From assembly GCF_014851395.1 (NCBI RefSeq), contig NW_024040928.1:11612943-11676942 (forward strand): 64,000 nt of DNA. The letters run 5' to 3'. Under the pieces are notes generated by a model, which was not told where the DNA came from, did no database searches, and saw only the letters and a program-made list of their open reading frames with translations. Positions within the stretch are counted from its first letter, which is position 1; every line of letters begins with the position of its first letter. This document shows positions 39,001 to 51,800 of this stretch, one piece after another. This stretch comes from Micropterus salmoides (lineage: Eukaryota; Chordata; Actinopteri; Centrarchiformes; Centrarchidae). A program made the translations under genes and the position numbers.

Positions 39001-42000
39001 CATCTTGTAATGATTATATGAACCAGAGCAAAATAAAACTGATCTGTTAAGGTTATCAGAAACCAGCACATTATCACATTGTAGACGGAGCAGAATAAAA
39101 TCCTTGTACTGCAGGGAAATGTATGATGTGTAAAATGTGATGCGAGCCCATCTCGAAAGGGATAAAGAATTGGAGTAGCGACAGTCAGGTTAGTTTTGTA
39201 GGAAGAACTCCTGCAGAAGAAAACCCCATATAGACCATCAAGTGATGAACGAGCGCTAAACAACAGGTCATGACAACCCTAAAAAGCTTCCCATTAAAAT
39301 GCCCACTTAAAGAGTAAGAGAGGAGAGGACTGTGAGTTTTTCAATCAGGTGCACAGCCATGTGATGACAGATGTTCTCCTTGCTAACAAACCCACATTGT
39401 TTCTCTGCAGAATATTGAGTAACACAGTTAGGGAACACTGCAGTTATTTGCGAAGAGAACACTTCCTCTGAACAATGTAAGTGAAATGCCCTGTAGTTCA
39501 GGCTTCTTTTCTCAAGTTGCTGACACAGAAACATCCAGACAGACGTACCACTTGTTGCTGTTGAACACGTATCGCTGTAGCGGGAGAGGAGGTGAGACGT
39601 TTCTCCCACTGGTTGGGCTGAGGAGGAGAGGGAGGTGGCGCCTCCATAAAGGAGCGTTTTAGCTGGCTAATGCTAGCTTGGTGTTTCAGAACCTCTTCTT
39701 GGGTCTTATCATGGTCCTAATGAGGGATAAAGGGATGGGGGAGTAGAAGATAAGTATGGATAAATGATGGGTGGTAGGAATAAAGGCGGAGGGGGGTGAG
39801 TGGGAAGGGCAAGAAGGTTTGGACACAGGATAGATGAGAGAAAAGAGTGAAGAAAGAGTGAGGAGAAGGAGAAATAAATAGATAGGAGGAAGGAAGAAGA
39901 AATAATGAAGGATTGATAATAGAAGGAAGTAAAGGCCGGAGTAAAAGGAGGAATGGAGAGAAAGGAAGAAAGGAGAAACATAATGGGAATAGGAATGAGG
40001 AAAAGAGGAGGGAGGATGGGGAAGAAAGAGAGAAGGAGGGAGGATAAATGGAGAGAAGGATGGGGGAGGGGAAAATCGGTTCAACAGGTTATAGGAACAT
40101 TAGTCTGTCAATCAGAAGGAAGACTAGATGGACACCATGCCTCACTGGAGCCTCGTTTAAGGGCTCTGAAATCTTAAATTTGGTTCATAACCTGTATTTT
40201 ATTCAAGCATGTGTGAGTTTGTGTGTTTTCAAACAGGCTGCAGTGAAACAGGGCCTCTCCATCTTGTTGAGGAGTGTTTCTTCCTTCAATCAGGACAGAT
40301 AGAGCAGGGCAGATTGCAGAACATGGAGCTGATAGTGGTGACCACACTGACCTGAATTCACATGTAAACAGTTACATTTTCAATTAGTCATCAGTTTGCT
40401 TTATTTTCTCATTCAACACTCTTAGTTTGTCATTCCTTTCATATCCATCTATCCTCCTTATTCCCTTTCACTCACATGCATTACAGGATGCAGTGAGGAT
40501 ATATAGACTCCTGTAATGCAACAGATACCAGCTGGCAATGCATCACTATCAGTCCCATGTTGCATAAAAAGATGTGCTGTTGTTGTTTTAGTATGTTATC
40601 AATCCACGCAGCATTCAACGCTGGCAGCCAATCACCAGAAAACAGAATTCCTTGTATGGGTTAGGGAGGCAGGATTAGTCAGGTTAGACGCAGCCGCCTG
40701 GCAATAATCGAACTCTTTGATCAATCAAGTACTTGAAATGTAACACGATAAAACAAAGGATCACAAAACAGCATTAAACATGCACAGAGCATGCATAAAA
40801 GTCACGTTCACACATCACGCATCCTATTCACAAAGCAGCCATTGTGAACACTCAGCTTAGACATTTCCTGGGGAGCAGAACCTTTGAAATATTAAGGCCA
40901 TGTAAAGTTGATATGGGTCACATGAAACATTAGCATTTGTTGCACATATTTTTCTGGCCAACCGACAAATTAAGTTTAATATTCACTCTCTTTGTAGCTC
41001 TATTTAGCACCAACTCCTGAGCCAAAGACCTGGCTCTTCAACTGCTGAATGTTCCATTAAGCTAATCACTTACATTGTCTGTCTGCAGTTTGATGCTGGG
41101 TACAGTGGGTTTATAAAAGAGTTTTCTTGCTGAAAAGCTGGATACAGTGAATGAGCTGAAAGACACGCAAATATTTGCAGACCTGAGTGGAACTGCCTCA
41201 TTGATAACTATGTGAGTTCAGCACCATTCACATTACATGTGGTCATTTGATCCATTGTTCACATAAAAAAAAGATTTATGCAGCTTTAAGTGACATGTGT
41301 TTTATATATAATTTATGACAACATTCTCAGTCTCCTAAGTCAGGAGTTCAAAATGGCTGCCATGTGAATTAGGACAATAAGCACTGATACCTTTTCATAG
41401 CAAAACATTTTCAATTATATTACAATTACTCAGGGGGGAAGAATCTTGAAATAGCTTAGACACGCATAAAAACACGCAGGCATGCACACAGAGCCTGAGA
41501 GTGCGAGAGGGCAGCAGTCTTGTACAGTACAGTACAGAGGAAGTTGTAGTTCTGATGGCGTCAGAGTACACAGAAACATGTAGTCCTTATTTTCGGCCAT
41601 CAGACGATTCCAGTACCAACCTCCAACATTAAATTACTGTGCCTCACATAAATATTGTCCCCATACACTCTCAATGGACTCTGTAAGGCAGACATACAGT
41701 AAAAAAAAAATGAAGTGGAGAAAATTAATTTTAAAAATAGAAATAAAATGAATGTGCTCTTCAAAATAAAACAAAATCTGGAACAAAAATGATAAACATT
41801 AAGTGAATGAAATAATGAATAAATCATAATAAAATAAATAACTGTGCATGTGACGACACAGCCAAAATGTCTCAAACTGTGATGAAGGCTGGAAGCACAA
41901 TTTAAAAACATTTTGGTATTACGCATCAAATGTAATGATAATGGCATTCAGACCCAATACATGCAAATTTCAAAACATCACAACACCAGCAGACACAAAC

Positions 42001-45000
42001 CAACAAACCACCAAAGGGCTTTCAGCAAAAAAAAGGGAAAAAGAAAAAAAGAAAAAAAAAGAACCAGAAACCAGAACTGAAAATGTGAAACCATAAACCA
42101 CAGCAGAGCAACCAGTAGTGAAGGCTGGGGGTGAAAGTGCCCAATCAGGATCAGTTTTTACACTCACACCCAATCTGAAAACAAAAGGTTTTAATCAGCT
42201 ACATATTTATTTAGCTAAATATCAACAGCTGTTGATGTAAATATTTAGGTTTTTCAATTTCCAGATTGGTAATAGTAGCGGACAAAACTGACTCTGTATC
42301 ATTGTAGGGCAACTTCACCCTGAAAAGAGTGAACCAAACCAACCAACGCGGGCAGAGCAAATGATTGACAAACTAAACACACAATCAAACAACCAAAAAC
42401 AGTGTGTGAACCTGAGAGAGGGCAAGCTCACTGGCTCCAAGTGACTGTTGAAGGAGTAAAGTCAAGAAAAAAGTAAGGACAGGTTAGGTTTACTGAATGT
42501 ACCATTCCTACATTATTCTCCCAAGAATTTGCAAAGCATGCTGGGTAAAGACGGACCCTACAGACCTGGGTTGGTGCGGCTTCCGCATCACCAGGGCTTA
42601 AGTCCACCTCTTTAAACTTCATGTCGCAGCCATGGCGATGGCAGGCATGACAAAATGAGCAGGATAGGGGGCACGAAGAAAGAAAAATGTGAAATGGATG
42701 ATGGGAAAAGCTAGTTTCTTCCACAGCAACCTTGGCGTTAGGGAGCGCTACTGGTCATGTGACTATTGCACCAAACCCACAGGAGCAATAACATGTAAGG
42801 AGTCTGACATGGTCAATAAAAAGGAAGGACAGCAGGTGCTACTGACTACTCCTGCCTATATTAAAAGATTCACAGTCTGTGTAAGTATTATCATATGATG
42901 TACATACATTTATGTTTTTCCTAAGCAGTTTTTTATGTACATAATTTCTTTCTGGAAAACAGCACACCTTGGTAACTGCGCTACAAGTCTACAACACTGT
43001 GTTTACAACGGGTCCAAAACAAAATCAGATTCACTTCATCTACAACAAGTAAAATGCTACATCTACTATAGTTCCCGTCTAGATTTTTATGACATAAATG
43101 CTGCTTTTTATTCAAATAGAAGGATTATGGAACTATTCTCTACAATGTTTTCCACCAGGAGGCAGCTTTTACTTTAGTAGACTCAGTTACTCTGGCAGTG
43201 AGCTGAATAATCTGCATCCACAACTTCAGAGCCACCACAAGAATGCCATTATATTTTGACTTAAAACTAAGCAAACAAGGGACAGGGGGTTAAGGAGAGA
43301 GTCCTGAACCCCAGGGATCGAGGTAAATGTAACACTGTTTACTCTTAATATTCATTAGCAATAATACATAAACCAAGAAGCTGCTACAGGGTTGACGGGG
43401 TTACTGTATCTTTCCTGGGCATCTATCTGTGTGTACAGTTATAACATCTAATCTACAACTAATCACTCAGAGCAGCCCTTTCGCTGCACTACAAAGGCAA
43501 AATGCAGCAACTGTTTATCGCTTAAGTGCTAATTTATTTTGCATTTTACAAATTTACACCATTACGTCACTTCATTTGATGAGTGTGACATTAATCTGCA
43601 GTGTTAAACATGGAACAGCCGTGGAGACGGGATGCCTTTTTGAGCCTGAAACTAAAAGCGACTGATTTAAGGATTTGAAATTAATCAACTGGTTAAAACA
43701 AATCTCAAAAAGTGTTCTGCACGTCATAAATATTACTGCATTTTGCCATTGTAAATTATCCTCCAACTCTTTCCTTCCCTAATCTTTGTACAGTATTTAA
43801 ATCTCTTAATATACCTATAATTTCTCTATATTAACACTATAATAATATTTTCATTATTTTAACAGTGTTTATCCTTTATCAACTCTCTGAAGTTTAATCC
43901 TTTGTTTAATCTTACTTATTCTAATCTTTGTTCTTAGTTACAGCGGGGTTGGCAGGGTGCGGGATGGTGAGAAAAAGAAAGTATTAGGTAAAAGAGGAGG
44001 TGGTGGCAGGGGTGAAACAGAGGAGGTCTAAAGGACAGAGGAGGAGTGGAAGTGGGTTTGTAGGGTGTATTGTGTGTTTTTATGCAGCAGGATCGCACAT
44101 CTCTTGCGCCCAGGTAGCACTCGTGTGAGTGTGGTGCCTGATGCGCGGAGGTGTGTGTGTCGGTGTGAGAGGAGAAGCCTGCTTGTTAAAACCAGAGCTC
44201 GACTGATCCTCAGACTGATCGCTTGGCGTATCAGCGATGAACACTGGCAAAACTGCCTTCCGTTGACTAGAGACCACGTTTTCTAAGTAGCACAGAGTCA
44301 GGCCGAGGGGCGTGGCTAAAATGAGGGCTAAGACCAAGGACTGGCTTGCAGTCAGCATCACAACCAACAGGAAGACAACTAAAAGGCAGGGAAGGAACAG
44401 AGGGGAGGGGTTTAAAAGGTAGCGATGCATGGATGGGGTTAGGGTAAAGCGAGAGGGGGAGGAGCGAGATGGAACTGAAGAGAAATAAGACGGCAGAGAA
44501 GAGAGAGATGGGAGGGAGGAAAAGACAACTGGAGGACAGGTAAGGGAAGAAATCGAAGGCAAATGTAGTCGTGTTTGGAGACAAAGAACAACAGGAACCA
44601 GACTAATACATTTAGTAGGCCGACGTCTGGTAATAAACGCCACACAGGGAGTCAATTTTTGCGCCAAACTGCTAAGAATTTGACATAATCTGGGTGTAGC
44701 CATATTGGAAACGATAAATTTGGGGGCATTGAATGTGAAAATCTTTAATTTCCCTGCAGACTCTGAAGTGAGCTTGGTCACAGCGGGAGTAAAAAAGCAC
44801 AGTTTCTTTGTTAATCCTGAAGACAGCGTTGTGGGCAGAAACCTGCTTCCATTCTTCCCCAAAAGGGAGAGAAAACACAGGATGAAAGAAACATATTTAA
44901 CCACACCCCTCAGAGAGAACCAGCTCCACCAATGTGGTAACCCAGCTGTTGCTGTAGTTTCAGCCTCACAGCCCTCCTCAACTTCCAAAACCTCTGAACT

Positions 45001-46519
45001 GTATGTATCGGGGCTTGTGATTGGGTAAGAGGCCAGCGGGTTTTGTGCGAGGTGGTCAAGATCGGTCAGCTGCTGATCAGTGAAAGGAGGGGAGGTGACT
45101 TGGGGAAGAGTCCACGGTGTGTGTGAGACGGCGGTGTCGTCGATAAGGTCGTCGTCTTCGGAAATGTCTGATAGGCCGTGGTCGAGCTCGGAGATGGAGT
45201 CGAGGGAACGGGGGATGGAGGAGAGTGAGGACGATGAGGAGAAGGAGAGAGGAAACATGAAGATTGACTGATAGAGGTGGATTGCAGGAGAGATGAACAC
45301 GGACAGATGGAGAGGAGAAGGAAAAAGAGGGAGAAGAGGGACAACATATAGGAGAAAACAAAAAAGTAGAGACAGAGACAGGGTGGGTGGGAAAAGAAAG
45401 GAGACCAGCGCGCACACATCCACAAAGTGAAAGAGCAAGCAGTGAAGACATAAGTTAAAAAAGAATTAAACCAAAACAACCGACGCAAGGTGCATTCAAA
45501 ATATCATTTCATTTTTATGAAATGATGACAAAAATGAAGAGTATGCAAGAGTGGAAGTGGAGAAAAGCAAAAAAAAGGGAGCATGTGAAGGAAAAAAGAG
45601 AGAGGGAAAGAGACATAACATTAGTCAGTGAACAACACACCAAAAATAGGTTAAAAGTGAACATAGCAGGGTTGTGTACAGTGCAGAGTACAGTTGTGTG
45701 CAGAAACAGTGTCAACGTGGGGGCCACCAGTGAACGAAGCCTAAGACAGGGGTCAACTCCACAGTGCCGGGGTGTGAGCGAGGGTTAGGGAGAGAAAAAG
45801 GAAAGTGGGGATGGGGGGTGGTGGAGCAGGAGGCATGCAATAACATACAGTAATACACTCCAATACTAAACTGCCTGGCTACCTCGAAAGCTAGCTGTAG
45901 CCGCAAAAGTTAAAATCCAAGGAAAACCCCCTAAAATAAAGATAGCATATTTATCAGGTAAGCGTTTAAATGAAAATGTGAAACTTGCTCTGTCAGTCTT
46001 GTTGGTCTGTGTGCCTCTCTCACTCACACACACACACACACATATACACAGCTTAAGGTGGCAAAAATGTGGCTGCCTCCTGGTCCTAAAGGAGGTTAAA
46101 TATCTAAATTATCCTGTGAACACAGAAATGGCATTAGCATAGGACTCTTATCGGCTGTCTCTATAGTTGATTTTAAGTCTCAGTATTAACCAGATAAAAG
46201 CACTGTCAGCCTCCCCAAAAACTCCAGTACTAAGCACGGCCCAATAGAAATGGCTTTAAAATGACACTTAATATGCCTTTACCGTGTATTACAATATTAA
46301 TATAACAAACCCAGGAAAAAAGCATGTTGTTATAATGTTCTAATGAATAAAATTAAATAATGTCTCTTTCGTTGATACACAAACAGTTCCTGTGGGACAA
46401 CCAGATAATAATATCATGACAACAAAGAAACAAAAAGAGTTGCTTTCTTAGCATTCTTCTTTCTGTCTTGTTTTCTGTCTCCTTCCACAGTTGCATGTAA
46501 CCACACCTGTTGAAAACAC

Positions 46520-46564
<45 letters not shown>

Positions 46565-48763
46565 AGAGTCAGAGTGGAGCTCACGCCCGTTTTCAGCCGT
46601 GTCCCTGCTGGCCTCCGTTATGCTGATCACTGGTGCTAAGGAAGGAGAAACACACATAGTAGAAATAAATTAATATAAAAATAAACATAACTTTCAACTT
46701 CTTAACAATTTAACACAAAATAAAAACATACTGATTCTTCCACCGACAGCTGCATGAAACACTTGAACACATGAAGGTCTGAGTAGACTCTCAATTCAGT
46801 CCCATACAAAGGCAAACTCAAATGATTCCCTTCCTCTACTGAATAATTTGCAGTTACTGTAACTTCTACTTTAGGCAGGACAGGGCATAACTGTTGCAGC
46901 TATTATTGTTAGTCTGGGTGTGCAATATTGACATAAAATGATATCTTGATATTTTGTGGGATTTTGTCTTTAACGATAATTAGACGATATTTGTCATCCT
47001 TCAAAAAAGTGTTTGAAAAAGTCTAATACTCACTCATGACATTAATGGAAAGAGGTCTTATTTATTTATTTAAAACTGAAGCATTCAAGTAAAAACAATA
47101 TAGAAAACACTGTATTACTGACTTCAAACAGTGCAAGTATAAGTGAAACATTTCATCTGTCGCCATATTAGCCGTGAGTTCTGTCATAGCTGTTGTTATA
47201 ATGGCTTTGATCCTGTCATCATCATTGTAGCGGTGTTTGACCTGGAGTTTGTTTTTGTGCTGGTACCTTTTTATATACAGTCTATTCATAGTTTTCAGTC
47301 ACGTGACATGCGCAGTGACCTGGAGGGCAAAACAACGACCAACATAGTGGCTGAAAAAGCCACAAAAGCAGTCAAATTTTATTTGGATCATCTTTCAACT
47401 TTAGAAAAAGAAAGATATGAACGGTACAGCATCCGCTGCCGCATTTCTACCGTTCAAAACCGCCAGGTCCCTGCTGCCGCTCGACTGCGGTAATGTTTAG
47501 CCTACTTTTACCTTCTGGGGAATCCCTCACCTCCTAATACAGCTCAGGCTTGTCTCGATTAGTAAATCCGAAAACACAACAACCATCCAGCATTTTGGCG
47601 ACACAAAAAGTAACAAACCCAAAGTAACAGTTTATTACTTGCATATTGGTTGGCAGGCAACGGAAATTAACGTCTTTTTGCCATCCAAGGGAGCATTTTC
47701 ATTGGAGTGTGACGTCACGTGAAAACTATGAATGGCTGGTGCCTGGCTGGTTCAGGCCTGTTGTGGGCAGCTGACTCCCAAAACTTTTCAAATTCCTCTG
47801 TGCAGTGGTTAGTTTGTGGTCTTTAATGGCAACCGATTTTCAACATAGTTTGCTGATACACGTCTTCTGAGCAACATCTGTCTTTTCAATGCCAAACCAG
47901 CTCCATGCAAGTGAGGTTGATTCACGTTTAGCGATTCAGTCTAACGACAAAGGCTGCAAGGCTGGTGGTATCAGTGTCTTTCTCCTGGCGCTGTTTGTTT
48001 ACTCTTTTTTAACTTTAGTCATGTGTTTTTCGGCAGCTATTGTTATTTCTTAATTCTAGCATATGTGTACTGCCTGCAAGAAGCAGTGACTTCGCGGACA
48101 AGGTGTTTTTTCCAAGATAACAAGGATGCTGGCTTGCAGTGGAATAATGTGTCCAGCAGGGGACAATATAAGACAGTGGAATAACCCGACTCATGTGACA
48201 CAGAAGTGCACAGCTGCATGAGGTGGGGAGCCAAATCCGGAAAACCACAAAAAAAACTTAACACGGTGTGTACTGTTTGTATGACAGTGAAATATGTATT
48301 TGATGTGAAAAAGGCTCATTTAAAATTTGAATAAGAAACAAGGCTGTGTAGAAATTCAGACAACATTAGTTCAATTATTAAATGTGATCACTGCAAATTT
48401 TTCCCATATTCTTCTCTGCCATGACATGCGAATGACATGAGAGTATCTTCTGTATCTACACGCTGCATTTCTTTCATTGTGACTTTTCTTTTAGACGCGC
48501 GTAACATTCTTTCCTTCCATCTCTTTCTTTCTCCCTGTCGGTCTCTCACTCTGTGACAGGAAACACATGCTGCAGCTATTTCCTGTATCTGGTCAGACGT
48601 GAACATTTTACATCCAAACTGATGCAGAAACGCAGACACAACCCCGTGAAAAACGCTCCATCAATGACCTCACTTCCATCTGCCCATCATTCCTTCCGCT
48701 CCCTCTTTATGTCTGTGTATCCATTCATTAAATAATTGTTTAGAGTGAAGCTGGAATGTCATC

Positions 48764-48807
<44 letters not shown>

Positions 48808-51800
48808 CACGCGTGCGTGTGTTACCTCCATCCAGACTGCGGCTGATCCGTTTAGATGAGGTGCGTTCAAAGTTGGGTGCAGGTCGGTCTATGAGGGAGC
48901 TGGCCGTGCGGGTCTGGGCCTGGGTCCGCCCGCTGTAACGGAATTTGGAGCCCAGGGTCAAGAAGCGGGCCTTGGTAGGAGGTTCTGGTGCGTTTAACCT
49001 AGAGACAAGAGACAGAAATAGAGGGAGGGAGGGGGAGAAAGATGGGAAAATGGGGGACATAAATTTTAAAACTTATTCAGGGGGATTTACTTTTACTCTG
49101 TGTGTATGTGTGAGAGAGGCAAAAGTGTTTCCAGGCATCTCCTTCCTCAACAGGATATTAAAGCTTATTCCTCTCTCTTACACACATACAAACATGTAGC
49201 AATGAAACACACCTGGTTCATCTTTGTGTGTGTATGTGTTGCCCCAGGCATCGGACCGGTTAAACCACCACAAGATACACTCTCTCGACTTATTGTCTGG
49301 AAAGAGACCCGGCCTTTTTATTGAGCCTGATAAAGCACCCGTTTCTCCCTTGAACGTTCTCCAACAAGCTGCTACGATTACCCTAAACTCCGCACTGGAA
49401 ATCTCTAAAGTTTGTGTGCATACAGAGTGCGTGTTTGCTTTGTGGCGTGTATTTAACTTTGTGTATTTCTACCTGAAGAAACTGTGATTCTCCACACAGA
49501 CTTTCCACAGCCTTTTGGCAGATCGATGATTCTGGAGTTTGAATCCCACTGTGCTCTCGAACTGCTCCGTCTATCAAAGAAACATATAAGCAACAAAAAT
49601 TTAACTACAGTATGTTAGAAGTACTTTGTTATATCAACACTAATAATTAGTTGCATTCTTTTGCGTAGGACTGAGGGAATCTCAGTATTTATCAGTGTGT
49701 ACATACCTCTCCTGGTCTGATCTTAATGTAGAAGTTGTTCCTCTTGTATGAAATCTTGAGTATTTTGGGCCAGGCAAAACGATTTATCCGAAGTCTGTCT
49801 TTGTAAACCAGGAGTCCGTTGGCGCACACGCCAAGCATGATGTCCACACCTTCCGAATCCTGTGATAGTCATATTCAAAATGTACATAAAAATATTTTAT
49901 AATATGAAATGGTTCATTAATCTCTGTGAAACATCTGTATATGATGCCTGTTTGTCTAATTAGATCATACTGTACATTCATTGATTTCTAAAGTAGTCTG
50001 CTAAATGTCAACAGAAATTCAGTTACCACGCACACACACCGTCATTGAGCACAACTCTAACATGATTAGCCAACAGACTAACGCACTAGCAAAGCTTTTA
50101 AGTCCAAGGCCATCTGGTAATGGTAAGGGGCATATCGAATACAGGAGTAAATTAACAGGAAAAATCTGTTGGACTAATGGAGGATGCAATATATTGATAA
50201 TGAACAGTTTTACTGGGACATGCAAACCAGTCAAATGGCCTTGCCATCCATCAGCTGGTCATTGATCTCCGTGCTCCCAGCAGAAATACACTTTAGCACT
50301 TTGGCTTGGACACACTGACAAAACGGATATAGGAGAAAAATACTTTTCCATTTGCTTTTTGTAGTTTCTGCAAGTAAACTATTATTTCCTTTTACTTTAA
50401 CAACTGAGATAGAATTCCACAGAATAAAAGATGCTCCAACGATCAAGCTTGACTTTGAATAAATACTAATAAATATTATTTAAAGAATACAGATGGTCCT
50501 AGATGTTAGATGTCATGGCTTGAATGTCAAGTGCAGTCAATTATTCTGTAGTGAAGTCTTTACTAATGTACATACTGTTTTCAGGGATTTTTGCCCCTGC
50601 TGCTGTCAGACTAATTCTCAATGGACCAAAACAACAAGTAGACTCTAAGTTATGTCGCTACAACTGCTACCTTCTGCAGCACTGCACTGTCTTTGCGCTG
50701 TTAGGTATACTTTACAAGTAGCAAGCAACTTTGTTTTTGCTGTACAACAAATGTATTAAGATACTTATGCAACACCCAATTCCATTGCCTCAACAGCAAC
50801 TGTTGCAAGTTCCTTGTGTCTCTTCATTTCTTTTTTACAATGTTTGTCTCAATACACATTATAGCTACTATTTATGTCTGGATATAGTGTATATATTAAG
50901 CATGTTTTATTTTTATGTTTCATTTTGTATAGTAGATGCTCATAATGTATATAGTATTCTGTTCTGAAATTACTAATCTATACTCTGCATCTGTTCTTGT
51001 GCTTCTGCTGCAGTTTGCATTTAATCATGACAAGTCTTGTATTTCACTTTTCAGATTTTATCAGAATTCTTAATGTATCAAATTGTATTTCCATTAAACA
51101 GAAAAGTGTATTTGTTCAATATGATTCTGATTATCCAGTGTAAAATTTGAAAGGAACCATTTGTGAGCGTTAGGATCATGAAACTTGCACAACAAATGAA
51201 TGGTACACAACAGAAATAGATCTGCCCCTTGAATTCCCACAACTTTGGTATGCTGGGAAAAAAAGAAAGAAAGACTTTCAACGTTTTGAAATGGTCTCTG
51301 TGCTGCCCTCATCTTTTCCCCTGGTTCTCTCTCTCTGTGTTGCAAACAAGTGGAGCATGCCCTTAAAGGGGACGTGCCTTTTTCAAGGATCTGTCCCCAT
51401 CTCATTCTACCTTTATCTCTGTCTGTCATGTCTTTGTCTTCTCTACGTCCTCAATCTCATGTCCTCTCCTTCTATTTTCAGACACTCACTCTCTCTTTCC
51501 CTCCCTCCCACATGCATGTATATTTACAACATTTTTTTCTGCCTGTCTTGTGCAGACACACACGAACATACTCAGACACACATGGAAACATGCACGCACG
51601 CTGATGATGACCCGCAATCCTGACTGGCTGTTCCCATGGCAATGGCCTCTCTGAGTGTTTGTACAGCTGACACACAGATACAGAGAGGAAAGGAGAGGAG
51701 AGGAGAGGATTCATTAATTGATTCATACCTTAGCATGGTGCAGGTCCACCCCGTACATGGACAGTTTCTTGGCATTTTCTAGAAACTGAGCGTCGGCCTG

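Noticed and set aside
39686..40084. Minus-strand 132-residue proline/serine/phenylalanine open frame
   Set aside because: It lies over a purine-rich simple tract, has no domain, and overlaps the intron upstream of the 39716 exon. It looks like a polypyrimidine artefact.
41970..42173. Minus-strand open segment after a strong acceptor (TTTTGTTTTCAG), which would accept the phase-2 end of the 46563 exon
   Set aside because: No good in-phase donor follows, and the translation turns into a poly-phenylalanine run from a purine tract. Kept only as a remote possibility.
45066..45488. Overlapping minus-strand open frames (140 and 124 residues) in other frames of the hydrophobic exon
   Set aside because: They are pyrimidine-rich shadows; only the 44080-45267 frame has varied composition and similarity to a 4.1 paralogue.
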